A DNA stretch of 64,000 nt from Beaufortia kweichowensis (GCA_019155185.1 CM032794.1:12998721-13062720); one strand, 5' to 3'; counted from the first letter of the stretch, positions 1 through 14,900 are shown. The notes: generated by a model from the letters alone, not told the origin. Translations and numbers: made by a program.

Positions 1-1410
1 CATTATGACTTACTGCTGTACCTCTGTTCTGTTCTTCCCACACACCCACAGTCTGCTCTGTCTGGATCTTCAGGGAAAGAGACTTGAGCTCTTATGAGCT
101 TAACTGTTGCTTAAATCTGAGCTTCTCAACTGATTTCGTTTCAGGTTTTTACATTGGACATCAGGTGGCGACACAACCCCATATACTGTACCAAATAAGT
201 TTTTTGTTCAAAATAGATAAACCTAAATAATGCAATTAAATGTTAGTCATGTACATTATGTAAACACATTACATACAGTACAGTGCAGTCATTATTATGA
301 ATAATTTATGAGTGTTGTCTTGAAATGTCTCTGAATTTCAAATTGGAAGGTGTTTTCAGGAGCCACAATAAACTTACTATAATGAGAGACAACATACAGT
401 GCCATTATGTGTGCCATAATGATATTCTCACAATGTTTCCTCTCTTTCTTTTGCCTGTACTATTATATCAGGACTGGATGGATCCCTGTTTTTTACATTT
501 AGTTCAGATCCATACAGTCTGCATGCTGCAGTAGTAACCGAGATTATTTATATTTAGGGTTCTGTGATGTTCCTCTGAATAGCACTGAATTATTGTGTGA
601 TAATCACTCTGGTCATTCATCTCTCTTTAATTTCACCCGCAGAACTGCCATTAACTGCATATTTTGGTTTTATCGCAACGTCTCTGTAAACCCTAGTGAT
701 GTTTTATGTGAAGAATCTCAGAAAATTACCCGGTTCTGACATACTCCATCCAGCACGTCATCACTTCAGTCATAACTCGTTAGATTACATTTCTCCTTCA
801 TTTTGATACTTGATTTGAAAAAATGAATATTCTGCATCAAGTTGCCACTTGACTGAGTAGATATTTACAAAAACAATGCAGATATACAGTGTAAATAGTG
901 AAGTGGTGGTTTAGTGCTTGTTGAGCTTTTGGATTGTGTTCCTGGTCACGATCAATTTACTTAAGTGATAATCCCCAACAGTAGATGCCAGCTGCCATTG
1001 TTCTTTGTGCCATTTCTGTCTCTTTTGACACTGGAATAGAGCGTTTATGATTTGTAAAGAGAAAACTTGACAATTTAAACTAGACCTTTTAAAAAGCCAT
1101 TAATAAATGCAGTTAAATAATAAAAAATTCTGGTTTTATTTGGCACCTGTGTTGACAGCATTTGACATATTTCAAATCAATTTTTATACTTTTTTATTGC
1201 TTTTATTTAAACCTAAGGTATATTTCTGACTGCCAGGGGTCCTTATCCACCCTTATTTCAAAGCCCATAATGATGAACCAATGATATATTAGAAAGTGTG
1301 TGTTTTTACGTTGTGTCTAACGTAATATCATTCTTAACTTATTTATCTTTCTGTACACAACATAGCCAAACCCTAATGTAAACCTTCATGTGTGTACTTC
1401 TTCTTGCCAG
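1..1410 (+). other. madd intron (window start)
   Basis: AT-rich intron sequence before the first visible madd exon. The exon that should precede DTMW is not in the window. Nothing else recognised. Confidence 0.7.
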
Positions 1411-2973
1411 GGACACAATGTGGCGTGTGTTTACAGGCGCTCTGTCTGTAGAAGAAAAGGAGAAAGGCAGTCTGGTTTTACAGGACCTGAAGGAGATCGA
1501 GTCATGGGTGTATCGGCTGCTGCGCTCTCCGGTACCTGTTGCCGGTCAGCGGCGTGTTGATGTGGAAGTACTGCCCCAGGACCTACAGTCCTCGCTGACC
1601 TTTGCCCTTCCTGACCCCTCTCGATTCAGCATCGTAGACTTCCCTCTCCACCTGCCCCTGGAGCTGCTAGGGGTCGATGCGTGTTTGCAGGTTCTGGCCT
1701 GTATTCTCCTAGAGCACAAGGTATGGAAGAACTGAACCAGAACTGTGACAGTACGTTTAGCATAGATGGTTTAGCATATTTGTACTCCAAGATGCTTCTT
1801 TGATGTTACTAGATGTTATCATAGTGTTATGTTTAAAACAAACATGCTTGTTTGTTAGTGTCTACGGTGTACAGTAGCTGTTGATCTTCACAAGTTAGTT
1901 TAACCTAACCCCCTTTTCTCTATTCTGAAGTCTGACAAATTCCAAATCTGGTTGTAGTTTGGCACTTAAAGTCTTGAATATACTGTAAGCCCAAGTGTTT
2001 ATTTTAACATCAGACTTGACATCAGATTGAATAATGCTTAAAGTATAAAATAGTTGAGAATGCTGGAAAGATGCACATTTAAGCTCAAAAAATGTATACA
2101 GCAAATTTGTCTGATCTTTAACTTTTAAGCAGAACTAATTGGTCACACTTGATGGCAGCAAGGAGTCTCACTTTACCCCTCTGCTGTTTTTAGGTGGTAC
2201 TGCAGTCCCGAGATTACAACGCTCTTTCTATGAGTGTCATGGCATTTGTGTCAATGATTTATCCCCTTGAGTATATGTTTCCTGTCATTCCACTGTTGCC
2301 CACCTGTATGGCCTCTGCAGAACAGGTAACCTGCCATATATACTGTATACTGTGATGCTTAAAGTTCTCCCAAATATCACTTTTTTTCACCCTCACGCCA
2401 TTCAAAACCTGTATGTGTCTCTTTCTTCTGTGGAACACAAAAGAAGATACTTTGAGAAATGTCTCAGTGGTTTCGTATCCATACAATGGCATGGGGACAA
2501 ATGTTGTTTGGGTTCTTCTTTAGTATTCTGCAGCAGAAAGAAAGTCATACAGGTTTGAAATGACTTTAGAGTGAGGTAATGACAAAAGAGCTTATCAAAC
2601 ATTGCTCTGTATTTCTTTAATACTCACCTCCCTTCTTTCTATTATTCTAGCTTTTGCTAGCGCCCACTCCTTATGTCATTGGAGTGCCTGCCAGTTTCTT
2701 TCTTTACAAGTCTGACTTTAAGATGCCCGATGACGTTTGGTTAGTGGATCTGGACTGCAACAGGGTATGTTATGTATTTGTAATTTCTCAAACCGTACAC
2801 AAAAAGGAGTTTTGTATCTGTTATGCCAACTACTAATTAATGTTAACATCTGATAGTGATCTTATGTTAATTGTATTTTAATGTCCCTGTAGGTCCTCGT
2901 TCCTAGCAATGCAGAGATTCTCCCTCCTCTGCCTGAACCCGAGGGCTCTGAGCTAAAGAAACACTTGAAACAG
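1411..2973 (+). CDS. madd: madd exons: end of uDENN and central DENN (cDENN) module
   Basis: Four exons encode the DENN core that binds Rab GTPases. The first opens by completing an Arg codon, then DTMWRVFTG, and continues through RLLRSPVPV and FALPDPSRF to [17 protein letters not shown] and ILLEHK. The second gives [19 protein letters not shown] and [14 protein letters not shown]. The third gives [17 protein letters not shown] and [11 protein letters not shown]. The fourth holds the ELKKHLKQ helix. These blocks are among the most conserved in DENN proteins and identify MADD rather than another DENN family. All four exons join without frame loss. Confidence 0.95.
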
Positions 2974-5900
2974 GTAAATTAAGCAGATATTATCATCTCC
3001 GGTGTGCTTTTGTTTGGAACTGTATAACAGAGGTGATAAAAGAGAAAGGGCCTGCGAGATAATGCATAATAATGATGCTGTCTTCTAGCAGCTGCTGCAA
3101 ACCAGGCTAATTATAATTTTGCATTTAAATAAGGGAAGCCAAACCATGGAGAACCCTGTTAATGGAAAGACATTTAACAGTGATAAATAACTTTGTCATC
3201 TAAAGCCAGACAGATATTATCTCTTCATTACTAATGTTGATAGCAGCTGAATAATATTTTAGATTAATAATTATGTTTTATAATGACTGTATATTCTCCC
3301 CTTTTTTTGTTCCAGCTCTTGGAGGTAATAAAAGTTTTGAGATTCCCCACTTTTAGACTCCGTCATGGTTCTAGTTCTCTCGCTTTACCCTTTATTAAAC
3401 CCACATAGACCCTAATCTAGAGCTTCTGACCTGATTCTGAGCCCCTCTAAGCTTTATCAAAACCCATTAACATCAAGATGTTAAATAAAATGTTTTAACA
3501 TTTCATTGTACTCTCATCAGTCATCGTCACATACTGGCAAACTCTGTCTTCAGATGCATTTAACATTTTTTCACAGTCTGTTGTTTTTTGTTTCTGCTAG
3601 TCTGCAGCAGAATTTCTCATCCAAATTAATTTGCCTTTTTTTCTGTTGTGAATTAAACGTAATTATCATGCTGTCATTGTAATCACTCAAGCCAAAGTAG
3701 TCAATACACTGAATCATCATGAGTCACAAATTTGTATTCACCATTACAGTATGACTCACCATCAATCAGGCCTAAGTCTTCTGATGTTCTGAAATGGCGC
3801 AGAGACATTTTGACCTGCTGTTTATAAAGACATGATGAAAATATGTAATGGTTTAATGTGTCATGGACTGAAATGGAAAGCTGTCCATATGTCTTTCTTA
3901 TTTAGTGCTATTACTCAGTCAGAATTGAGCTTTACAGGGAAAGTTTTATGTAATTTAGGTCACCCAGTCCCCATAACAAATGAAGGTAAATTGTTGAGGT
4001 TATTTTGAGTTTTGGACACAGTTCTCCAGCAACATTTTTGTGAGATCTGCTTCCCTTTTCATTGTCTTGTTGTCTTGTCTTGTTGATTGTTTTGTGCACT
4101 CATACCATCCAATTCATGATGTATGAGGCATATTATCTCTTTTTCTCTATGGTTTCTCTCTTCCCTTCAATTGTATCCACTCACTTTTGGTCACATGATT
4201 TCCTTCTCAGTGACAGGTGATCATGTGACATTACCTCCATGTTTTCTTGTGCTCTTCAGTGTCTGGTAAGGTTGACTGTGATCACCCAAAAGCAGATCTT
4301 CGCTTCCGATAACAAGGTTTACCAATCTTTGCTCTATGAATGTGCCATGTTTCATTTGCACGGAAATATCAACATTCATTAAACATACACAGGAGATAAC
4401 GTCTTTTTACTCTGCTGACTCTAGGATATTTCTTTACTTCATACTTTCTTAATAAACATACTCATGAACATGCTGACGTAGCGTGTAACTTTCTGAGCTG
4501 TTTTTCCTCCTCACGTCTCTGTATCTCTGTGATGAAGAGCGTGCAAAAGCACTTCAGTATGTTTGGCTTGAGCATGTCTGAATGCAACTTCTCACATACA
4601 TTATGCTTATTAACCCAAAAGACATTAAATCAAGTACATAGAGCGGATGATGTTATTGGTTTGGTACGTGTGCTGGCCAAGTGCAGGGTCTGAGAGAATG
4701 CCAGCTGAGAGGCATTGAGTGAGCGATGGCAGATTTCCCAGAGTGCTTTGTTAATGGCTCAATGTGATGACCGCACCCTTCCCTCTAACTCTCTGACTAT
4801 TGACATTTTTAATGCAGGACTGTCGTTTCAGGTAAATATCTGTCACATAATTGTACCTTTAGCAAATTTCTGTACCATTTTCTTTACTCTGGGTTGTAGC
4901 AACTACCTTTCTAAGCTGGCCTCTGGTTTTTGTTCACAAATTATTATATTGTAAGAGTTCTTGCTGCTGTGCAATAAAATAAATAGTATCCAGCCACGTA
5001 AAATTATGATTTTACAACCAAGTAGATCAAAGACGCTTTAGCAAAGTAATAAATGATCATTTGCTATGGATAGGTCTGATTTTCCTGCAAAATAACTTTA
5101 CTAGCAATGACTACTAGAATAGAGACATGAGACATGATTGCCTGAAGCGATGGTGCTCTAATTTCAGTTTTCGTTGTCAGAATTTGTTGTTTATTTTATC
5201 TCTATGTATGCATCTCCTCTCTCTCTCTTTCTCTCTCTTTCTCGCTCTCTCTCTCTCTCTTTCAAGGCTTTGGCTAGTATGAGCCTGAACACTCAGCCCA
5301 TTCTGAACCTGGAGAAGTTTCAGGAGGGGCAGGAACTGTCTCTGTTACCCCCCAGCCGTGACAAAGCTTCTCCTTCCTCCACTGAGTTTAACCCACTCAT
5401 CTACGGCAATGACGTGGACTCTGTTGATGTCGCCACAAGGTATGAACAATTTGTTCGATTTACAAAACATGCACTGAAACAAAACAATGCACTCAAAACA
5501 AGTACATGGTGTTACCATGTTTTTTTGGGATAAGTTTTGTCATTTTTGTCATCTCACAAAAAATGTACATGATAAAAAAAAAAGTACACAATTGTCATCT
5601 AAAATGTAATTACTTTATTTTTAATGTAGAGTGGCAATGGTGAGATTCTTCAACTCCCCGAACGTGCTGCAAGGGTTCCAGATGCACACCCGCACCCTGC
5701 GTCTCTTCCCCCGACCCGTGGTGGCATTCCAATCTACGTCTTTTCTGGCCTCACGGCCACGGAGAAATGGATTCACGGAGAAGCTCTCTCACACTCAGGC
5801 AGTGGAGTACTATGGAGAGTGGGCTCTCAATCCCACCAACCTGGCTTTCCAAAGGATTCATAACAGTGAGAGAGATGCACACACAGTTCCAAGATCAGCA

Positions 5901-8900
5901 TGTGTTCTCTATCAGCAACAGCTATTTTGTGTGTGGTTAGTAATTGTACTGTGTGTTTTTGTGTGTCAGATGTGTATGACCCATCTCTAATAGGCGATAA
6001 GCCTAAGTGGTATGCCCACCAGCTGCAGCCCGTGTTCTATCGTGTGTATGATGGAAATTCTCATCTGGCGGAGGCACTGAGAGGACCACAGCAGGAAGAG
6101 ACCAATGATTCAGACGCTACAGATGACAGGTCAAAAAACACCACACTCACAAGTTTTATGGCGACTAAAATATAGTGTAGTTCACCAAGAAATCATATTC
6201 TTTAATGTTATTTAACTACTTAATCGTTTTTGATTGTTTGTTTCAGTGGCAGTGATAGTGATGGGTATGATGACTCCAGCTCTTCCTACTCGTCTCTTGG
6301 AGACTTTGTGAATGAAATGATCAAAGGAGACATTCAGGGGGACACGCCAAGTTAGTATTTTCGTTTATCTCCACCCACTGACTTATCATTACTTTCTATT
6401 TTGTCACTCCATAGATAAACAAGAAAGGAGAAGTTTAGTGTAAATTCATCTTCTTAACTGTTGTTAATGTTTGTTTTCTCACTCTCTCTCTTTAGATGTT
6501 GACCCCCTGACTCATGCCGCACTGGAGGATGCTAATGAAGTCGAGATCCATGACTTCCAGGAGTTCAAAGGAGAGAGTGGAGAACAGGAGCCGGATCCAG
6601 ATGGACCCCATGAAGCCTCTGATGGCCAGCCGCTCCGATCCAGTTCCAGCACAACGGCCAGTTCCAGCCCCAGTACAGTCATACAGGGAGTCAACAATGT
6701 GAGTACAGTAAGTGTTTAATGTAGCTTGAGCAAACCCCCAATACATTGTGATGTTTTAACTAAGTATGTGTGTTTTTCTCTATCTAGGAACAGAAAGAAC
6801 CTGTTGAGGTGGAGGGCTCTGCTAGCGTTGCTCTCCAGAACTCTGCTCCGAGCGTTCCACCTTTTACAAGACCCACCCCTGAGCCGGTCCCGGTGAATGC
6901 AAACAATAAGAAGCAAGAATATGATAACCCTTATTTCGAGCCCCAGTACGGGTTTCCTACGGAGGATGATGCTGAAGCAGACGAGCAAGAGGAAAGTTAC
7001 ACACCACGATTCAACCAGAATCTCAATGGCAACAAGTATGTGTTCAGTAAATACTTAAACATGGTCCTACACAGACATGCTTATCATCCCCTCACTGATC
7101 TGCTTGTGTGTGTTTAGACCATCTCGACCGTTGAGACCCAGCAGTCTGAAGCTTCCGGGTGAATCTGATGGAGAGGGAGATTCTAGAAATAGCTCTCCGA
7201 ACTCCACCATCTCCAACAACAGCAGCGATGGCTTCGGGGGACTTATGTCCTTCGCCAGTGAGTGGCCAGTTTAACATAACCTTCATTCACTTAATGCTGT
7301 ATTTGCATTTCACATTTTACATGCATAGGTGTTTATGCATATTTATTTGCATATCGATTATTTTTATTGAATAAATTAGTATCAATAATTATTTAAAGAA
7401 TATTTAAAGTTTTGATTTAATTTGTGCGTGTGTGTGTGTGTGTGTACAGGTAACCTGTATAAAAACCACGGCACCAGCTTCAGTCTTTCCAGTCTGGCTC
7501 TGCCTAACAAAGTTAGAGAGAAGAACACACCCTTTCCTAGTCTCAAAGGTAAAGACAGCCTCCGATCACTCCACACTGTCTTCCTTCTCATACACCCATC
7601 AGCTTGTCTTCTCTCTACATTATTCATTTCTCTGTTCCAGATCTCTCCTCCAGTTCTGTCTTCTTGTCTCTCTTGCTTCTTTTATTTCCCTATCTATCTT
7701 GACTTTGTTTTCCTCTTTCCACTATTAATAAGCTCATGCTTGATTTACTCTAATCAGACAAATCTTGTTGTACTACTTTAACTTAATTAATTCAACCCAT
7801 AGAAAATTATTATAAATAAATTATAGTAAAGTAATCATAGTGTTTTGGCAGATTGATTACCATTTGTATTACCATAGTTTACTACACATACTATGGTTAC
7901 TGTAGTAAAACCATGGGCAATTTTAGAAAATAACTAAAAATGATATTGCTGGCTTCAGGAACACAATGTCTGTAATATAACAAAACAAGATATTTTCTTT
8001 TAATCAGTTTACTGTCGATGAAGTCTGAGCTTAAACTGTCAGCTGATTGGTCATTAGTTAGTGAACATGAAAGAAAGCAACTTTAATTCTTTTAGTGTAG
8101 TCGATATATGCTGCTGCAACACCAAGTCTGTAACTTTTGATGTAAGCACACTGTAACAAATGAATATATAATAGTTCACGAAACAGAGCTTGAAGGCAGG
8201 CTCATTTATACACAGGGAACATCCAGGACTGTTCGTTTAATAAATGCATTACATCTGAAATGACTTCATTAGTTTACTAGTTTTCACTTTTGCCATGTTT
8301 CTCTTTTTCTGCTTTATTTTTCATTTATGATTTGTTTTAAAGAATACTTTAATTTTGATTTAACAGAGGACACAGATCAAGGTTTGTGGGAATGTTTTTT
8401 TTTTACCTAACCCACAAATGTTCTTTATACTTTCTGGAAAGTTTCATGTTCCCTTTTTTCCAATCAGAAAGAAATCTTTCTGTGGAAAATTGTTGCACAG
8501 ACATGTTCTAAGCGACCAACCATCTTTTATGTTGTTGTTGACTTTTTGTTTTCTGTTTGTTTATGATTTTGAATGATGTGTGTGTTGCTCAGACGGTGGT
8601 GATGACAGTCCCGACAGTCCTGGTATGTTTTGAAGTGTGATGAAACAGTGCTGTTTTTATAACCGTTAGACCCTTTGAGTCCTGAATGAATGAGAAACTC
8701 TTTTACTCCAAACCTGATGTGACAGACTGCACTGGTTCCGAACTTCAGTCCTGGATGTTTTATCCTACGCTGACTCTGTTCCAACAAGAACTTTTACTTG
8801 AACTTTTTACTTGTTTTTGGTTAATTAACTGTTGAAGTATTAAAAACTCCCTGGACAACAGTTTGGAACCTCTGAGATAAAGGATATATGTGTTCTCACA

Positions 8901-11900
8901 TATATCCATTATGCCTTTCCTCCTCTTGCTCCTACTCTTACTCTAACTTTTTTTTAAATTGTTGGTAATGCATAACAGTTGCAATAAACCCCTAATAATA
9001 CATGAGAACAATGGTTTCATTATAAAACATTTCTTAAATATAGAATGAAATTGTTTTTGAAGGAATGGAATGCCATGATTTTTGACTGCTCTTTGTGTTG
9101 TGTGCAGTGTTTTCCCCCTCCACTTGCTTGTCATCTCTTTTGAATACAAAGTTGGGCCTTTTCCATTTCAGTTTCACTTATACTGTATGGGTGAACTGAA
9201 GAGAGCAAAAAATTGCATTTGATGTGCCTCAGCACTGAAATGCAGTATCCACCAAACCTTACTAAAGTCTCTGTAGATGAGGCTTTGAACTTTGCTAGCT
9301 GTAATGTGGGTGTTTAAAATGAATCTACGAGTCTAAATTGAGGGTTTTAGCTGTTCATACACCCACTCTGAGCTGGTTGTGTAGAGTTGGGTGCAGAAGA
9401 AAACCAAGAGAGCACTGCGGGAGATTTCACTGTGTTTTAGATCGCAGTTTGACATGGTACTTTTTATTAACACCTAATTTGAAAGCAGAGAAAACAAATG
9501 AGTTCAACATGTTGTCAATTTAGTGGTGTTTAGAGGTGTTGTTAGTCGTTTTTTAATCTACATGATGTAAGAAGATACCATGAGCGTGAGTTCATTTAGA
9601 GATTTTGTTGTTGTAAATTTCAGTTTAAATTCCAATTTTAACAGCTGAATTTCATTCCACTCAATACATTGTTAAAAGTTAGAAAAAGTTTAGAAATTTC
9701 TGTAGGACTCATTTCATCAGCAGTTAATCAAAAGTCTAAAATTAAATTGTATTTAAAGTTGCAAATTCTCAGTAAAAACATTTCACTGTCTCAGTAGAAA
9801 CATTTCTCTCTCTCTCTCTTTCTCATTCCCATGCTCTCTGCTGGTTTTCTCTGTTGTATATGTACATGTGTCCGGTGCTTGTGGGTTGATGTTTGGACTG
9901 GTTCTGTCTGGGCCGGTGTTGTTCTCTGTCCCCTCTTTAACCCCCTGCACTAATTCTGGCTTCTGTGTCCAGTATTTGGGCTAAATTCTCTTATGGAGAT
10001 TGTAACAGAGATCGGCCCGGGGAGCGGAGAAGGTGGGTTCCACCCTTTGCTGCGTGAGCTGCATGCTTCTCCAAAGCCAGTCAGCTACATCTCCCAGCAT
10101 CCTGTTCAACCATCGCTTCCTCATTCCACACATCTGACAATCACTTTGTCAGTCATTGTGATTGTGCTGTTTTTGGTTTATTTATGTAAAAGAATCATCT
10201 TCTTCTAAACTGAGGAACTTCTAGCAAATGAATTAGAGGGCTAGCGTTAATGTCATATGGACAGTTTGGAGAGCAATGGTGGTCGTGCCGGATAGATTGT
10301 AGTGTAAAGTATTTTACAAGGAACGGTTGGAAAAATAAGAATCATATCCTAAAAATCATGTTTATCTGGGTTATTGACTATTGGAACCACAACGTTAGCT
10401 GCCTAATACAAAACAGCAATCTTTTGTATTTGTGTGAATGTTTTAGATTTTTGGATTAGAAATTACTGCATCGTGACAGGCTTCAATACTTTAATATTTG
10501 AACTGTCATTTTTAATGGTTTGTTTCTCAGTGTATTATAATAACCCACTCTGAGGTGTGTATTTATTACTGGGTTTAAAGCAGGGCTTTTGGTGTACTGT
10601 TGTTTGGACTATATTGTTTCATTATGTGGAATGTAAAACCTTCTCTGATGATATTTCCAGATTCATCCTAACATGTATTCTAGCACATAGCGTGAGAGTG
10701 TGTAAACACAGCCATCTGTTTGTGTTCTTGTATGCAGTACACACCGTCTTCTCACGGTTGTGCCTGGCGCATGTGGGCTTAATGCATACAGGATAAATAG
10801 ACACACACACACACATTAATGCTGTCTGTGTGTTTGTGTGTGTGTCTGTGCTAAGTCCATACACCCACAGTGTGTATGGTATGATCATCTTTCTTCTTTT
10901 TTTTCCTGTATTCGTCTTGTTGCCATGCAGTCTGTTTCTCACTCGTCCATTCTGTCACACAGTTTCTCATTCTGTTTTTGCGTGCGTGTGTGTGTTTGCA
11001 TCAACCAGCATCACCGCTCCTGTAGCTCTCCTTACTGCTCCAGTCCCGCAGTTGCTTTCTAACTATCAGCATTACTAGACATGTAATACCCCTGACCGCA
11101 GTGTCCAAAATACCAAAGAGGTGTAAAAGAAAATGTGTGTAAATCTGTTAAAAGCAATTATATGTATGTCAGCTGTATGTATGCTTGTATGTATGATTAC
11201 CTACACGTCAATCAATTCCATTAGATCAGACAAACACATCTGTGTAGACACATTAGACTACACAGTTTGTTTTAATGCTGTAGTTGTTGTTGTCTTTTGA
11301 TAGAGTTTATTAGATGTGTGTTGTTCTAGTAATTTGGTGTGTTATTTAGCTGAAATGTGTGTGTGTGTGGGTTTGTATGTAGTGGAGCAGGTTCCATGTG
11401 ACACATGTACATTCACATGAGATCTGACATGTAAATGGTCTCTTCCAGGTGCCCGGGCTCCCAGAGCACTGGTAGATCAGAAATCCTCAGTTATAAAGCA
11501 CAGTCCCACTGTCAAGAGAGAGTCTCCATCTCCTCAGGGCAGAGCCAACAACACTAGGTACTGCAACTGCTGAATTTGAGAGTGAAAATGTGTCTTTTCT
11601 TAATTACATTTGCATATATGAGAATACTACAAGCAAAACGAACAAATGGCTTATTGACAGAATGTTAAATGCTCTCTCATTTGAAAGTCGCTTTGGATGA
11701 AAGCATCTGGTAAATGAATAAATGTAAATGTGATTACTCTAGAGGAGAAAACAACAAAAGCTGTTTTGCATTCCAAAATCTAAAATAATGCAATGCTAGA
11801 TTAGAACAACAAGTTCACTGTCATGAGGAAAGATTTTTGAGTACGGCTAAGCTTGTTAAGTTAATGAATTGAGCAGTATTGCACAGTGTAAACTCACTTG

Positions 11901-14900
11901 ACACTTTCTTCATTATACCTGGTCTTACCTGGTGTTCAGTGAGAACCAGCAGTTTTTGAAAGAGGTGGTCCAGAGCGTGCACGATGGGCAAGGTGTGGGC
12001 TGGTTGAACATGAAGAAAGTACGCCGCCTCCTGGAAAACGAACAGCTGCGTGTCTTTGTGCTCAGCAAACTCAACCGGGCTGTCCAATCAGAGGAGGACG
12101 CTCAACAGGAAGTTATAAGAGATGTGGTAAGTCGGAGACAATAGAGGACACATTTAAACTAAAGCAACACTTTTACCTGTGTTTTATGTTGCTGCTTTTA
12201 TGTGCCTTCTATAGGAGATCAACAGAAAGGTTTATAAAGGCATGTTGGACTTATTGAAGTGTACAGTATCTAGTTTGGAGCATTCTTACACTAATGCTGG
12301 TCTGGGAGGCATGGCCAGTGTGTTCAGCCTGCTGGAGATAGCACGGACACATTACCAAACCAAAGGTAACCTTCAACTAGCATTTAGTAAGCATTTGAAT
12401 GTTCAGATTTTTTTTGTGGTTTGTATGTGGAGTAAATGGCATGATATTTACCTAATATAGTCCACATCAATGCCATGACACTTCAAACCTACTCTTTTTG
12501 GAAAGTTATTGTTCATCTCCTTCACAGCAGTATGAGTGTCTGACTATATAAACTTTCTGTTACCATCTATTTTTATCGTCTTGGGTTTCAGTCTTTCTTT
12601 CCATACCTGTGTACAAAAATCATTTATACCTTTAAATTAACATTCTATCCTGTGTTTCCATGTGTCTTTGCTATTTCCTGTTTTTCTGTCTCGCGCTCTA
12701 TTTCCTCGGTGCCCCCTGGTGGCTCGCAGATCCAGACAAGAGGAAACGGAGCCCCACGGAGGGCGTAAGCAGTCCAGGCAGCAAAGAGAGCCCATCGGGC
12801 CGAATGGAGAGCGCCAGGGCAGCAGGCGTGCTTCTGGTTCCGCGTATCCAGTTGCCACCCCCCTCCTCTGGGAAAACATCACGGCATTTTGATACACGGA
12901 GTCTGAACGAGGAGAACTTTATTGCCTCTATTGGTGTGTAAACCGCAGGCCCCACTGCATGCCTCCTCGCTGCTTGTTACGTGCCTTGAGCTCTCAGGGG
13001 TCACGTGTCCCTTTGGTCCTCATCCTCTATTTCACTAACTGTCTACACCAGCGGAAGTGACATGGCCCAAAATTTACTTGTATAGCTTGACTGCATTGGT
13101 TGGTGTAGACACATTACTGGAATATTGCGATGAAAATGACTTTATATACTACTACTGGAATGTTAAGCGTGTGTTTTTAAATCCTGTTTGCCAGTCCCAA
13201 TTCCCCTTTAATCCATTGGATGCATGTTAGTTTCACGTAAACCCCCAGACCTGCAGCTCTGTGTAGCCGAGAGTTCAATGGTGGGACGGTAAAGGTTTCG
13301 GACTGCTCCACTACTCTCTATAAAAGGGTCCTGAGCTGTTGTATCCCCTGTTGACAGTCCTATGATAAGCATAGCTCCCGAACTGACCACATTTAAGACA
13401 GTTAGCCTGTAGTGACTTGTTGGTCATATCTGGGTCTGTGTACAGGGGATAATCCAGCATGCCCTCTCCAAAAACCAACCCTCATAACGTTGCCTTGTCT
13501 GTCCTTTGGAAATAATGCACCTCCAATTCTACAGAATGTCTCTGCACCCGCTTCTGCAAACACCTCATTTCATCCACCAGCTGTGAGGCTGATTTGTCGT
13601 CTTCATCTCATGCCTTTTGCACCTCTCAGGCTATCCACCCTTGCCTTGGAGAGCCATTGCCCATTATGGATGACTAGTACGGGGATAGCGAACTAAGGCA
13701 TGAGGCTGATTTTGTATGAAATCCATCGTTTTGGCTCTTCAGGAACAGGGTTGCTTTGGATGTTTTGTAATGGAACCCCACTAGCTTTGATTTGATGTTC
13801 GTACGTGAAGCCAGATCTTTTGTTTTCACATGGCTATGTGTAAACATTACAAAACATCCCTGTTTTGGAAAATGAAACTTTGCATTGTTCAGTTTTATTC
13901 ATTGTTTTTTTATCTTCTCAAAAAAGAAAAGCTCATCCTCCATACCTGACAATTCAACCGGCTCTCTGATTCTCTCTCTGTCTTTCTCTCCTTGCTTGCA
14001 ATGCATCTTGGGTAGAATTGTGGAGCAAGCACCAGGATAACAGAAAGCAAAAAGCTTTGGAAAAAGAACAGAGTAAGATCACTTCCCTAAGCACCCAGTT
14101 AGACTGTCCTTTACAAAACTGCAAAACTAGGAATCTGTCCTTCTACCTGAATCACCTACCTACTCTTCCTTTAAAGCAGCAGAATCTGCCCAAAGTTACT
14201 TTCTCTCCAGAGCCTGTTTAGACATGCGGCCCAGTACCGGTGCGGGTACACCCTGAATTTTGCTATTGAATGTCTACAGTTATTCAAAAGGAACAGGGTA
14301 TAAATGAATAATGATTCAATAATGATTGAGAATAACAATAAGCTTTATGCACATACAGAATGATACTGTATTGTTATTTGGGCCAGTATTTCAAAGCTTG
14401 CAAACCTGTCACCTGACTAGGGATGTGCATGTTTGGTCATTTTGACTGAGTACTGAGGACTGTGTACAGTTCTTTGGGGTCATAAGGGATTCAGTTCTAT
14501 TTCTACTTTTATTTCCCTACAGTTTCTGACATATTTGGCACATTGAAGTTATTTTCTGTTATATATGTCTTAAGCATCTTATGCCATGAGCACATTTTTA
14601 AGATGCAAATTTAAAAACAAATCTATAGACTTTAGACTAAAAATGTACGGTTGTCAGTCAATCCTTTGCTCTCACTCAAGTACTCTTGGCCATCCCTATT
14701 CTTAACTGGTTTGCTCTGTTTTTACTCTTTTACCATTTCTAGAAAGTGTTCACAGTGTTAATTGTGATGGATTTAGTAGATTTATCTTAAATGTTTCTAG
14801 ATTTACTTGGTTTTGAAATCTATTTTCTCATTGATTTCAGGCAGGGTAAACATAGATCTTCAGATAATTTAGCATACGCTGTATTAGTAATACACTTATT

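Larger units (their letters stand above)
2974..5266 (+). other. madd intron with candidate microexon
   Basis: About 2.3 kb between the KKHLKQ and ALASM exons. Apart from the nine-base microexon candidate and a CT tract at its 3' end, no feature is seen. Confidence 0.7.
7549..9972 (+). other. madd intron with two candidate optional exons
   Basis: About 2.4 kb. Holds the 15- and 30-base phase-1 exon candidates and a short palindromic repeat near 7869-7915. The rest is unremarkable AT-rich sequence. Confidence 0.7.

Noticed and set aside
4260..4265. Six-base segment TGTCTG between an AG and GTAAGG
   Set aside because: Weak pyrimidine tract; too short to support from sequence alone.
4818..4831. 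14-base segment with good splice sites (GCAG|...CAG|GTAAAT) in a madd intron
   Set aside because: The length breaks the frame in a phase 0/0 intron and no family sequence fits; probably chance.
13412..13696. 94-codon open frame in a madd intron
   Set aside because: No MADD or other family match, and neighbouring exons join in phase without it.
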